Assembly: GCA_963791625.1 (NCBI GenBank)
Contig: CAWBTA010000006.1
Span: 62,001-126,000, forward strand
Direction of reading: 5' to 3'
DNA length: 64,000 nucleotides
From: JANMCE01 sp963791625
GTDB taxonomy: Bacteria; Actinomycetota; Acidimicrobiia; Acidimicrobiales; Ilumatobacteraceae
The notes under the pieces were generated by a model. It searched no databases and had not been told where the DNA came from. It worked only from the letters and a program-made list of their open reading frames with translations. The position numbers and the translations under genes were made by a program. Shown here piece by piece: positions 9,046 through 18,109 of this stretch (the first letter of the stretch is position 1; each line of letters starts with the position of its first letter).

Positions 9046-11059
9046 CGACGAAACGAAGTGCCATGCCGAACTCCGCTTTGCGATATCGAAACGACGAAGG
9101 CTTTGCGATGGCTGTTGTCATTTCGGTCATCCTCGTCATGTTCATCATGCTCGCGGCCGTAACGCTTCCGCTGTCGGCCGATCTGTCATCCTCGATCCGT
9201 CTGGGCAAGGTCGCAGACGAGCGACAGTTGGCCGAAAGCGTGATGAACGAGCTGTTCAGCCAAGCCGCCAAGTCATCCGACCTCAACCTTGGCTTCCGCA
9301 TGGTCGGACGGGTGAGAGTCCCGGCTCCTGCTCACCCCGCAGCGTGGACGATGCCGGCGATATGGCCGGTTGGGCGAAGTATGTGGCCGACAGCCGGCAG
9401 CTTTGAGGCGTGTGGTTCTATCACCGAGCTGTGCTTCTTCTATTCGCCCCAGCTGACGAGCGGGTCGCCCTTCGTCACTGTTGAGGTGACGACGCGGAGC
9501 GCTTGTCGGGCCGATGGATCAAATTGTGTGTTTCGCCGCTTTCAACAGAGCTGGCGTCGGCGTGGCTTCGTTGACTACGTGATCTTCACCGACATGGAAA
9601 CGCTTCAACCAGAACTCTATGGAACTGGCGCCACCGACCCTCGTCGTGCGGCGACGGCCTGCGAGTGGTCAGTCCGGCGGTGTCACCGGATTTTCGACTC
9701 TACATGGGCGCGGCTCACTGCGGAACCGGTATCACCGACAACGGGCTGGTGCCCTCGACAGCTGGTCTAGCCGGCGCGGGCTCCACCCGCAACGGGTTAA
9801 CTGACATCAGCCGACGGCAAACCAGGACGCCGTCTCGTCGCACGCCACGCGCTACCTCTGGCCCCATCGGGCTAGCAACGATCCGTTGCAATCCGCCGGA
9901 CGAGACGAAGTCGGCGTTCCGTACCGTGCAGCCTACCGATCGTCGTCATGAGAACTGCTTCGATATCGCCTACACCGGGCGGGGCAGGTGACCTTGACAA
10001 GGTCGACCGGTCCGATTCACACGAACGACTATTGGTTCTGGTACTGCGGCAGCCCCCAGTTCAGTGACAAGGTGGAGGCGACAGGCGATCCCAACACGTA
10101 GCGCGACAGGCCTCGATCAGATCTTCAAGCGGTCAACGATGAGTGGTTGCCAGTCGGCGGGGGTGCCGAAGAACGTCTGGCGGTGCTACGACGTTGACCA
10201 ACTATGTGCAAGGGCCGTTCCTCAAACTCCCGAGACAAGCTGGACAACTACGCCACGCTCAGCGGCACCGGAGAATACATTCACGCCCGACCGGTCGGAA
10301 CACGGTGACAGTGAAGATTCTCTATGCTGGCGAACCGGAAGATGAAAGTCTCGACTCGATGGTTCGGACCCGTCGACTGTCGACCGAGCGATGTGCCGTC
10401 CCGAGGTGTGGTGCGTGTGACGTCCACGTGGTGTGTCGGGTACCCCGAATGTCCTGGAGATTCAGGGCGAGGGATCCGACGTCACGTTTGTTTCGGAGGA
10501 CGACCTCACGGTGACAGGAGACATCACTCAGCCGACGGCTACGGGGGTAACGCTCGGGTTTGTGGCCGGTGGTTCCATAACGATCAACCAGACACCAAAA
10601 GTGACACCGCGGGTCGATGGACCGGTACGTGACGGGCGCGTTCCTCTCGCTCAAGCGGAATGTCGGTGAAGGAGTGGAACGATCGCTGCAGATGCGGCGT
10701 TGCAGCCATCCAACGCTTCATCTCACGGGTGCCATCATCGCCAAGTATCGACCTGTCTTCGGTACCTACGACAGGAACGGCGTGCTGCAGTCGGGTATGC
10801 GCAAGGACATCAGCTATCCGACCGACAGCCTGTCGGACCCGAGATACCGCCGACCCCGCCCTATTTTGTGCAGCCCGTGAACGCGGTGTGGGTGCGACTC
10901 GACTTCTCGGAGACGCCGCTTCTGGCGGCCACGCCAGGTTTGACCAAGGCGCCAACCAGCCCACCCGGGACGGCGGCGGTAGCAGGCTCGTGCCCGGCGA
11001 CGTGGCCAACCGGCGATGCGGCCACGGGTTACGTGCCGTCCTGCCTGATCAATCCGTAA
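9042..11059 (+). pseudogene. PilX-like pilus assembly protein, heavily frameshifted
   Basis: The N-terminus MTTKRSAMPNSALRYRNDEG precedes AMAVVISVILVMFIMLAAVTLPLSA, a PilX-type membrane anchor that lacks the usual FTLxE prepilin motif. Recognisable coding blocks follow in changing frames: FVDYVIFTDMETLQPELYG, HTNDYWFWYCGSPQFSDKVE, VLEIQGEGSDVTFVSEDDLT, HLTGAIIAKYRPVFGTYDRN and YFVQPVNAVWVRLDFSETP. The last frame ends at 11059. At least six frame changes are needed over 2 kb, the highest density in the window. The blocks remain well conserved in amino-acid character, with hydrophobic/Gly/Tyr-rich beta-type sequence. The gene ends 3 bases from the convergent pilD. Confidence 0.55.
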
Positions 11060-11062
11060 CGC

Positions 11063-11854
11063 TCAAAGCCCCATCAGGCTGCGGTACCAGTGCCACATGT
11101 TGCCGCCCCAAAGGACGGCGATGAAGGCTCCTGCGATGAGGGAGGGACCGAAGGGCATCTTTACGCCTTTCATCTTTCCCTTCCGCAGGGCCAGGCCGAT
11201 GCCCAGCAGCGAGCCGACCACGAAGCCGAGGAACAGCCCGACCGCAGCGCGGCCCGGCCCGTACCAGCCGGCGACGGCGCCGAGCACCAGCGCCAGTCGA
11301 ACATCGCCCATGCCCATGCCGCGTCCACGCGTCAGTACGACCAGAGCGAACAGCAGCCCCGACGAAACCAACGCGCCCACCACAACCCACACCAGCCGCG
11401 ACCACGACGACGACACCCCAGCCGCTACGAGCAACGCGGCGCCGACAAGACCGAGCAGCGGATACACCACCGCGTTCGGCAGGCGGAAGTGCTCGATATC
11501 AATGGCCGACAGCGCTACTCCGCCGGCAACAAACAGCAGCACTGCGGGCAGCTCGGGCGTCCAGCCAAGACGCCAGGCGGTCAGGCCGAACAGCGCTCCG
11601 GTGAGTGCCTCAATCAACGGGTAGCGGGCCGAGATCGGCAGCGAACAGTTGCGACACTTGGCCCGCAGCAACATCCACGACAAGATCGGGATATTGTCTT
11701 TAGGCCCAATTTGGTAGTCGCAGCGTGGGCAGGCCGACGGCGGATGAACGACCGATCGGCCCTCGGGAACCCGTCCGATAACGACGTTTAAGAACGAACC
11801 GATAAGGATTCCGAGGAGCGTTATGACGGCAACGAGGGGAAGCACGAGATGCAT
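11063..11854 (-). CDS. pilD: Prepilin peptidase / N-methyltransferase PilD
   Basis: Membrane aspartic protease that cleaves and methylates prepilins. Length 263. The N-terminal zinc-type motif has two Cys pairs (CPRC near residue 43, CRNC near 68). The catalytic aspartates lie in AIDIEHFRLPN and in GMGDVRLALVLG (the GxGDxK/R-like second motif). There are about seven hydrophobic segments. The frame is intact, ATG at 11854. It is convergent with the PilX-like gene and is the only complete pilus-processing gene here, with its substrates encoded just to the left. Confidence 0.93.
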   Translation of the reverse strand: MHLVLPLVAVITLLGILIGSFLNVVIGRVPEGRSVVHPPSACPRCDYQIGPKDNIPILSWMLLRAKCRNCSLPISARYPLIEALTGALFGLTAWRLGWTPELPAVLLFVAGGVALSAIDIEHFRLPNAVVYPLLGLVGAALLVAAGVSSSWSRLVWVVVGALVSSGLLFALVVLTRGRGMGMGDVRLALVLGAVAGWYGPGRAAVGLFLGFVVGSLLGIGLALRKGKMKGVKMPFGPSLIAGAFIAVLWGGNMWHWYRSLMGL

Positions 11855-11959
11855 TCTGTTCTTTTCCTAGCGTTTCTGTTCAGAATCCCGCAGGACCGGC
11901 CGACAAGATTGGTAACGCCAAAGGGTTCGTGCTCTTTGGAGGCGTAGAGGAGAAGTACG

Positions 11960-13277
11960 TTGGGTAGGAAACGCTCGCACGATGACGTTGTACTCGAGGA
12001 CACCCCGGCCGCGCCGGGTGGTCTTTTGAGCGCGGCGTACCGGTCGAACGAAGCCGCCAAAATGGACTCCAGCCGCCCCTCACCCGATCTGTCATCGCAA
12101 GCCAACGAGAGCGCCAGTCGCCTGTACAAACTCGTCGGCACCATTTTCCGCGCTTGCCGGCGTTGCCTTCCTGGTGCCCACGGCGATCGAGCTGTTCAAT
12201 GGCGGCGGTCCGAACGGCCTCGGCGGCGTGCTTTTTCGACTGATCCCAGGTCCAGCCCTTGTGATCGGCGGTCTCGTGCTCTTCGAAAAGGGCCGTCTGA
12301 TGGAGCCTCACCCGCGGCCCGACGATGAAGACCGACTGGTCGAGCCCGCGTACCGCGATCGGGGTCGAGCCACCGAGCAGCCGTACGCCGACCGCATTCT
12401 CGATCCGGCTCTCGCGGCCGAGCGCGAAGAAGCACTTCGCGCCCTCACCAATCCCGGAGGCACCGTGCCGCCCGAACCCGCCCGCCCGATCTACCACACG
12501 CCACCGCAGCCAGAGCCGGTTGCACCTCGACCGCCGCCCCCACGCATCGTTCCCCGACTGCCGCTGGGCGACAAGAGCCGCGACGACGGCAAGTCCTTCG
12601 TGGCCGCCGCCGCTCCCACGCCGCCGCCCCAGCCCGTAGCCGAGGCACCCACCGCATTCGTGCCGCCCGAGCCCCACGCCACGGCTTCGCCGACCGCGGC
12701 CGCAACACAATCGCCGGTGTCCGAACCGTCCCTCACCCCCGGTTCGGACCTGGCTCGTCAGGCCCGCGCCTCGGTCAGCGCCACCGACTCCACCGTTGTT
12801 GAGATCTACCGCAACTGGGTGCTCGCCCAGGCCCTCGGCGTCGAGTCGTTCCAGCCGCTCACCGTCAACGACCGCTACGACGAATGGTTCCTGCTCAGCG
12901 CCAGCGGCGTCGCCACACTGTTGGCCTGGACCCACGAAGACCACGGCGCCACCTACTCCGGTGACACCTGGGTCGATCAGATTCTGCCCACCCAGGGCAT
13001 CGCCATCTCCGACCGCCAACTGGCGATCGATCTGCTCAAGGCCGCTGCGCTCCACGCCGGCGGTCTGCACACCACGCCGACGGAACGTCTCGTCGCCTAT
13101 CACCCCTCCGAACTGGTCACGGCTATGGCCACCATCCACGTCGGACTGCTACGCCTCTACAGCGGGCTCGAAGGAACGAACCCCGCCAAGGTCCTGCGGG
13201 ATCAACTCGGCGACAGCCCAACGCAATCCATCTCTCCATCCAGCGACGCGGGTCGCTGGCTACCCCCCGGGAGCTAA
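11960..13277 (+). pseudogene. Hypothetical membrane protein with Pro-rich linker, one frameshift
   Basis: TTG start at 11960 behind GAGGAGAA. The first 60 codons (GRKRSHDDVVLEDTPAAPGG...ASRLYKLVGTI) are joined to the rest by removing one T from the T4 run at 12144-12147. This gives SALAGVAFLVPTAIELFNGG and a second hydrophobic stretch IPGPALVIGGLVLFE, so two membrane segments. A long Pro/Ala-rich linker follows (about residues 160-260), then a C-terminal globular domain (VVEIYRNWVLAQALGVESFQ...AIDLLKAAALHAGG). I do not recognise the family. The gene stops 2 bases before the sigma factor start, so the two are probably cotranscribed. Without the frameshift correction, translation could begin at the GTG at 12174. 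Confidence 0.6.
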
Positions 13278-13279
13278 TC

Positions 13280-14176
13280 ATGGCCCACGCATCACTTGCC
13301 TACATCCTCGAGCGGTCCGAAACGCCAGCTCTGCTCGCCCACGAAGACGAGCTCGCCCTCGGCGTCATCGTTCAGGCCGGCTTCGCGGCCAAACTGCGTT
13401 TGGAGGATCGCACCTCCACCGATCGACGTGCCGACAAGAAGGCGTTCGAAGCGGGACGCCAAGCTCGTGACGAAATGGTCGTGCGCAACGTTCGCCTCGT
13501 GCAGAACGTCGCCCGACGCTATCGCCTTCGCAGCGGTGGCGACCCCGAAGATCTCTTCATGTACGGCGTGCTCGGCCTGTTCCGTGCCGCCGAACTGTTC
13601 GACCCCCGCAAGGGCCTGCGCTTTTCCACCTACGCCGTGTTGTGGATTCGCCAGTCGATCAACTCGGCCCTCGGTGATGTGGCCCACAGCCTGCACGTGC
13701 CGTACCCGCAGCAGTTGAAGGAAATCCGTCTCCGTTCCCTCGTCAGCGAGGAAGGCGCAACAGTTGCCGACGCGGCCAGCGAACTCGGCATGATGCCCCA
13801 GACGGCCGTGCAACTTCTCGCTGCGTGCGCCTCGGCCACATCGTTCGACCAGCCCGTCGGATTCGATAACGGCGGCCGCGTCTTCGGCGATGTCGTACCA
13901 GCCAAGGACGGCGCTCGCGGTTTCGAGCAGGTCGATGCCGGTCTCATTTCCGACGAGCTCGACGACACGCTCAACAACAGCTTCCGCTTCCTCGACGACC
14001 GCGAGAAGGCCGTGATGGCCTGCTTCCTCGCCGCCGAAGCCACCGAGCAACCCACGCTGGAAGAAGTGGCGGCCTCCACCGGCCTGCCCAGCACGCTCGT
14101 GCGTTCCAAGCGCCTCTCGGCCCGCTCCAAGCTCGGTCACCCCGCCGCCAACCTGCGTCAACAACTCGGGCGATAG
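13280..14176 (+). CDS. RNA polymerase sigma-70 family factor (group 2-like)
   Basis: A 298-residue sigma factor. Region 1.2-like sequence (LAHEDELALGVIVQAG) at about 18-35. Region 2 is strong: NVRLVQNVARRYRLRSGGDPEDLFMYGVLGLFRAAELFDPRKGLRFSTYAVLWIRQSI (written here in parts: NVRLVQNVARRYR, GVLGLFRAAELFDPRKG, RFSTYAVLWIRQSI). Region 3 then covers VPYPQQLKEIRLRSLVSEEG and ATVADAASELGM. Region 4 is weak but present (FLDDREKAVMACFL, TLEEVAASTGLPSTLVRSKR). The region 1.2 and WIRQ motifs favour a primary-like alternative sigma factor over WhiG/FliA. It lies between a membrane protein and whiB. Confidence 0.88.
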   Translation: MAHASLAYILERSETPALLAHEDELALGVIVQAGFAAKLRLEDRTSTDRRADKKAFEAGRQARDEMVVRNVRLVQNVARRYRLRSGGDPEDLFMYGVLGLFRAAELFDPRKGLRFSTYAVLWIRQSINSALGDVAHSLHVPYPQQLKEIRLRSLVSEEGATVADAASELGMMPQTAVQLLAACASATSFDQPVGFDNGGRVFGDVVPAKDGARGFEQVDAGLISDELDDTLNNSFRFLDDREKAVMACFLAAEATEQPTLEEVAASTGLPSTLVRSKRLSARSKLGHPAANLRQQLGR

Positions 14177-14231
14177 TCCGAATTACCTACGCATAGTAGC
14201 CAAATTGTCACACTGCGTCCCTTGACGCAAT

Positions 14232-14281
14232 CCAGAAAAGTCTGGAAAAGTCCTTAAGTCCCGTCGGGGGGCTGCCGATAA
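14232..14281 (+). promoter_or_regulatory. whiB upstream region: sigma-28-like promoter and inverted repeat
   Basis: TAAG at 14255-14258 and GCCGATAA at 14274-14281 are separated by exactly 15 bases. This matches the FliA/WhiG-type consensus TAAA-N15-GCCGATAA except for one base. Just upstream, CCAGA-AAAG-TCTGG at 14232-14245 is a perfect inverted repeat that could be an operator. The whiB ATG follows 46 bases after the -10 motif with a GGAAGG ribosome-binding site. The promoter class is an inference from motif match only. Confidence 0.5.
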
Positions 14282-14327
14282 GAGATACCAGCGGGGTTTC
14301 TCTCTTTGGCAATGGAAGGACACGATC

Positions 14328-14684
14328 ATGGCGGCAGCAGCAACCACGATGACCAAGCAGTCTCAACTCGACGCACCGGTCTGGAACCCGAACTGGGCGC
14401 AGAACGCCGCGTGTCGTGGCCTTGACCTCGACTTCTTCTTCGAGGATCTCCAAGCCAGTACCCGCAAGGGCGATCCCTACGCCAAGGCTCGCGAGATCTG
14501 TAACTCGTGTCCTGACGATGTCCGCCAGGCCTGCCTCGCCACCTCGATTGCCGAAGGCCTGCGCAGCGGCTTCTTCGGTGGCGCCATCCCGGCCCGCCGC
14601 ATCGAGCTCCGCAAGCACGCCCAAACCGCCGGCGTCGACGTCGGCAGCGCCCAACACATCGCCGCCTTCCTCCACACCCGCTAA
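14328..14684 (+). CDS. WhiB-family transcriptional regulator
   Basis: A 118-residue WhiB-like iron-sulfur protein, an actinobacterial hallmark. Four cysteines are arranged as in the family: AACRG near residue 28, then CNSC and QAC (CxxC and a further Cys about 6 residues on). The usual G[VI]WGG turn appears as GFFGG, a conservative change, followed by the basic C-terminal segment ARRIELRKH. ATG at 14328 has GGAAGG 10 bases upstream. It probably binds a [4Fe-4S] cluster and acts with a sigma factor. Which WhiB class it belongs to cannot be decided by eye. Confidence 0.92.
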   Translation: MAAAATTMTKQSQLDAPVWNPNWAQNAACRGLDLDFFFEDLQASTRKGDPYAKAREICNSCPDDVRQACLATSIAEGLRSGFFGGAIPARRIELRKHAQTAGVDVGSAQHIAAFLHTR

Positions 14685-14800
14685 AGCCTCGGTCGCGCGA
14701 AACGCTGCATCCATTCGCGCATAACAGCTCCGAGGTCGCCTTGATCGGCCAGGAACGTGCCTTATCCGCGAACGGGACGGTTCGAATCGCGCGAATGCGG

Positions 14801-16561
14801 TCAGTCGGCGGGGGCGTTGGAGCCGGCGAGGATTTGGGTAAGTTCGGTGCCGGAGATTTCGTCACGGTCCAACAGCGCCTGAGCACTGCGACGCAGCGGG
14901 CCTCGGCGGGCCGATAACAGTACTCGCACCTTCTCCTTGCACTCCAGCAGCAACTTGTCGGCGGCCGCTCGGCTGGCCGGGTCGTTCAGAACCTTCTCCA
15001 CAACGTTGCCGCCGAGCGCCGATTGCGATGCGTCGAGGCACAGCAGCGAGTCGCCCATGCCGAGCGAGCCGATCATCTGACACACCGTCGAGGTGGCTGA
15101 CGCGAGATCGCTCGACGCGCCTGACGACATTTCGCCGGTCTCGAGTTCTTCGGCCACCATGCCGCCGAGCGCGATCTGAATGCGGGCCTCAAGGTCAGCG
15201 CGAGTGTGCATGTGCACTTCCTCGGCCGTGGTGTGCGTGGTGACGCCAAGCGCCGATGCCCGCTTCAGAATGGAAACGAGGCCAACATCGTGGCCGAGCA
15301 GGAGAGACACAATGCCGTGGCCCGACTCGTGTACGGCCACCCGCCAACGTTCGCCCGTCGTGTACTCACCGTCACGGGCGAGGCCGACCGAGGTAATCAA
15401 CTGCGCAGACTTCACGTCCTGGATGCTCATCGTGCGGCTGCCGCGACGCAGCGCCGCGACCAGTCCTTCGTCAAGCAACTGCTCGATCTCCACCGGGCTG
15501 TAGCCGCTGGTCATTTGGGCGATCTCCTCCGGTGTGACGGAGATGTCGTGGCTCTTCTTGTTGAGATAAAAGCCGGCGATCTGGTTGCGTTCGCGGCGCA
15601 CGGGAAGATCGAAGGTAATGGTGCGATCAAATCGTCCGGCGCGCAGCAGCGCCGGGTCGAGATCGGCAGCACGGTTGGTGGCCGCGATCAGGATGATGTT
15701 CGGCGCGACACGAGCGGGACGCTTGATCCGACGAGCCTCGGGCAGCCACGCGTTGACCCGCTCGAGACACCACGTCTGAAAGCGCACACCCGCAGTCGGC
15801 TCGTCGAAGCTCTGCATCTGCACGAGTAACTCGTTGACCACGCCGGACATGCCTTCGCCGCGACCCGACGTCACGCCCGAACGCGCCAGGCCAATGGCGT
15901 CAAACTCTTCGATGAAACCAATCGCGCCGCCCTCCTTGCGGGCGATCTTGCGCAGCGCCTTGAAGTACGAGCGGATCTTGCGGGCGGTTGCGCCGTAAAA
16001 CATCGACTGGAAGGCGGTGGCAGACACGAACACGAACGGCACGCCGGCACTGCCGGCCATGGCCTTCGCAATGTAGGTCTTTCCGGTGCCAGGGGTGCCG
16101 GAGAAGAGCAGGCCGCGGCGGATGGTGCCGCCCATTTCACTGGTGAACGTGCGGTTGGCCAAGAAGAGGTTCAGCGAGCGAACGACTTCATCTTTCACCG
16201 AATCGGCGCCGACCACGTCGGAGAGACGAACGCCGATGTCTTCACTGCGAAACAGCGTGTGAGGACTACGACCGGCCGCAAGCATTGGGACGACGCCGCC
16301 CACACCGATCACCAGGATGAGTAGAAAGCTCGGCAGGATTGGGCTGTCGAGCGGGATGGTGGGAATAGACAACCGATAGGGGTGGCCCAAGTAGGCCCGC
16401 ACCAACAGATACAACGCAATCGACAACAGCGCCCCGCTCATCCGCTTGAGCTTTCGTTGGCGGTAGGCCTCCCTCGCCGTGGCGACGTCGGAGTTCCCCT
16501 GGAGGATGGTGGCCGTTCCGATCGCAGACCGTAGATCTACGTTGGCTGGTGCTGAACTCAT
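14801..16561 (-). CDS. FtsH-like AAA+ zinc metalloprotease
   Basis: Membrane-bound ATP-dependent protease of 586 residues. Two hydrophobic segments near the N-terminus (LSIALYLLVRAYLG, LPSFLLILVIGVGGVVPML) enclose only a very short external loop, unlike classical FtsH with its ~70-residue periplasmic domain. Walker A GTPGTGKT. The Walker B region reads GFIEEFDAIG where FtsH has FIDEIDA(V/I)G, so the first acidic residue is Glu and Ile is Phe. The second region of homology has AATNRAADLDPALLRAGRFD. The zinc site HESGH matches HExxH, and the third ligand Asp is likely in SSGASSDLASAT. Possibly a specialised FtsH paralogue rather than the housekeeping one. Confidence 0.85.
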   Translation of the reverse strand: MSSAPANVDLRSAIGTATILQGNSDVATAREAYRQRKLKRMSGALLSIALYLLVRAYLGHPYRLSIPTIPLDSPILPSFLLILVIGVGGVVPMLAAGRSPHTLFRSEDIGVRLSDVVGADSVKDEVVRSLNLFLANRTFTSEMGGTIRRGLLFSGTPGTGKTYIAKAMAGSAGVPFVFVSATAFQSMFYGATARKIRSYFKALRKIARKEGGAIGFIEEFDAIGLARSGVTSGRGEGMSGVVNELLVQMQSFDEPTAGVRFQTWCLERVNAWLPEARRIKRPARVAPNIILIAATNRAADLDPALLRAGRFDRTITFDLPVRRERNQIAGFYLNKKSHDISVTPEEIAQMTSGYSPVEIEQLLDEGLVAALRRGSRTMSIQDVKSAQLITSVGLARDGEYTTGERWRVAVHESGHGIVSLLLGHDVGLVSILKRASALGVTTHTTAEEVHMHTRADLEARIQIALGGMVAEELETGEMSSGASSDLASATSTVCQMIGSLGMGDSLLCLDASQSALGGNVVEKVLNDPASRAAADKLLLECKEKVRVLLSARRGPLRRSAQALLDRDEISGTELTQILAGSNAPAD

Positions 16562-16634
16562 TCCGGCTTCGTCCCCTCGTGGCGTGGCTTCTCACGCACC
16601 GTAGTGAACAGCGGGGTTAAGGGGTTCTCAAACC

Positions 16635-17267
16635 TCAGGGAGTGGTCAGAATGCCGCGACTTGAGGGTTCCGGAACCAGTGCCTGCCGCACCCAGCGGCC
16701 GACAAACGACGCTACGGAGTCAATGGGTAGGTCGATCCGCCCAGAGCGGTGGGCGTGGCTGAAATGGGTCACGGTGCCGATCACGCCACTGGCCAAGAGC
16801 GCAGCGTCCTCCTCGGGGTCGATGAGGTGCAGTGCCTGGGCCTCCACCACCTGCGCCGCAACGTCTCGGGTGTGGACGTCGCGGCCCTCGTTCAGTAACC
16901 CGGCGACGATCCCTTCAACCCCGACGTTTTCCAGGAACGCGAAGAACGAGGCGTGGGAGGCCATGAATCGGACCGACGCCTCGGCGCCCTGGCAGATGCG
17001 GGTCAGCGGATCGGCGTTGGGGTCGATGGCGTCGGCCTGGGCTCGTCGCAACCGCAGGCGCATCGAACGCACCAACTCGGCAAACAGCGTTTCCTTGGTG
17101 GGGAAGTACCAGTAGAACAACCCCTTGGCCACACCTGCGGCATTACAGATATCGACGACTCTGGTTGCGCCGTAGCCGCGCTCGGTGAAAAGGGTCTGGG
17201 CGCAGTCGAGCAGTTGCTGTTTGCGCTCCTTGCCCTGATCGGTGAGCTGTCGGTCGGCGGTGTACAT
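16635..17267 (-). CDS. TetR-family transcriptional regulator
   Basis: 210 residues. The N-terminal TetR helix-turn-helix spans roughly residues 15-60: LLDCAQTLFTERGYGATRVV, DICNAAGVAKGLFYWYFPTK and ETLFAELVRSMRLRLRR. The C-terminal ligand domain is variable and its effector unknown. Divergent from the esterase gene at 17360 with about 90 bases between, the usual layout for a TetR regulator controlling its neighbour. The intergenic segment contains GACCCGTCGGTC, a short inverted-repeat-like sequence that could be its operator. Confidence 0.9.
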   Translation of the reverse strand: MYTADRQLTDQGKERKQQLLDCAQTLFTERGYGATRVVDICNAAGVAKGLFYWYFPTKETLFAELVRSMRLRLRRAQADAIDPNADPLTRICQGAEASVRFMASHASFFAFLENVGVEGIVAGLLNEGRDVHTRDVAAQVVEAQALHLIDPEEDAALLASGVIGTVTHFSHAHRSGRIDLPIDSVASFVGRWVRQALVPEPSSRGILTTP

Positions 17268-17359
17268 TTCGACCAGTCCAGCAGCCCCTTGACCCGTCGG
17301 TCAATCGCCGCGCCCTGCCACGGTGGCAGGATGGACCCATCTCGATCAAAAGGACCGTC

Positions 17360-18109
17360 ATGCAGCTCATCCCCGGCGCCGACCCCTGGAGCCATCACGG
17401 CACGACCACGTCTGGCGCGCTCTGCCTGCACGGTTTCACGGGCCATCCCGGAGCCATGCGCGGTGTTGCCGAAGCGTTCGCCGCCGTTGGTTTCCACGTT
17501 GAGCTGCCCCGCCTTCCCGGCCATGGCACGACCGTCGAAAACATGATGACCACCGGTTGGTCCGACTGGACCGACGAGGTCGAATCGGCATTCGCCAAGC
17601 TGTCCGAACGGTGCGACAAAGTCGTGGTGGCCGGCTTGTCAATGGGCGGCTCGCTCTCGGTCTATCTCGCCACGAAGCATCCCGACATCGTCGGACTCGC
17701 CCTCGTGAATCCGTTGGTGCAACCGGCCGAGGATGAGCTCGTCGAAATGGCGCAGGGCGCGCTCGACGAAGGCATGTTGTCGATCCCCGGAATCGGTTCC
17801 GACATTGCTGACCCAGACTCCATCGAAACCTCCTACAACGACACGCCCATCGGGCCGTTCATCTCACTCACTGCCGGACTGCACGCCATGCAGAGCGACA
17901 TCGGGTCCATCGCCATGCCCGTGCTCATCATGACCAGCACGCAGGATCACGTGGTTGACCCCGTCAACAGTGACTTCCTGGCCGCCACGGTGGCGGGCCC
18001 GGTGCAGCGCGTCATGCTTGAGCGCAGCTATCACGTTGCCACGCTCGACTACGACCGGGACGTGGTCTTCGAACACGCCGTCGCCTTTGGTCAAAAGGTA
18101 TGCGCCTGA
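17360..18109 (+). CDS. Alpha/beta hydrolase, carboxylesterase / monoacylglycerol lipase type
   Basis: 249 residues. Oxyanion-region motif LHGFTGHPGAMR near residue 24, nucleophile elbow GLSMGGS near residue 96, acid in STQDHVVDP near 193 and catalytic His in RSYHVATLDYD near 223. This matches the Est30/bacterial monoglyceride lipase group, which cleaves short-to-medium acyl esters. The ATG at 17360 is 12 bases after AAAAGG. Its end overlaps the Lgt gene. Likely regulated by the divergent TetR protein. Confidence 0.85.
   Translation: MQLIPGADPWSHHGTTTSGALCLHGFTGHPGAMRGVAEAFAAVGFHVELPRLPGHGTTVENMMTTGWSDWTDEVESAFAKLSERCDKVVVAGLSMGGSLSVYLATKHPDIVGLALVNPLVQPAEDELVEMAQGALDEGMLSIPGIGSDIADPDSIETSYNDTPIGPFISLTAGLHAMQSDIGSIAMPVLIMTSTQDHVVDPVNSDFLAATVAGPVQRVMLERSYHVATLDYDRDVVFEHAVAFGQKVCA

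Noticed and set aside
11880..13139. 419-codon minus-strand ORF
   Set aside because: Antisense of the Pro-rich membrane protein gene. The Gly/Arg-rich translation reflects the complement of Pro codons, and the plus-strand frame has a ribosome-binding site and domain structure.
13280..14176. WhiG/FliA assignment for the sigma factor, to match the promoter upstream of whiB
   Set aside because: It carries a region 1.2-like segment and primary-type region 2 (FSTYAVLWIRQSI), and region 4 is weak. Group 2-like is the better fit.
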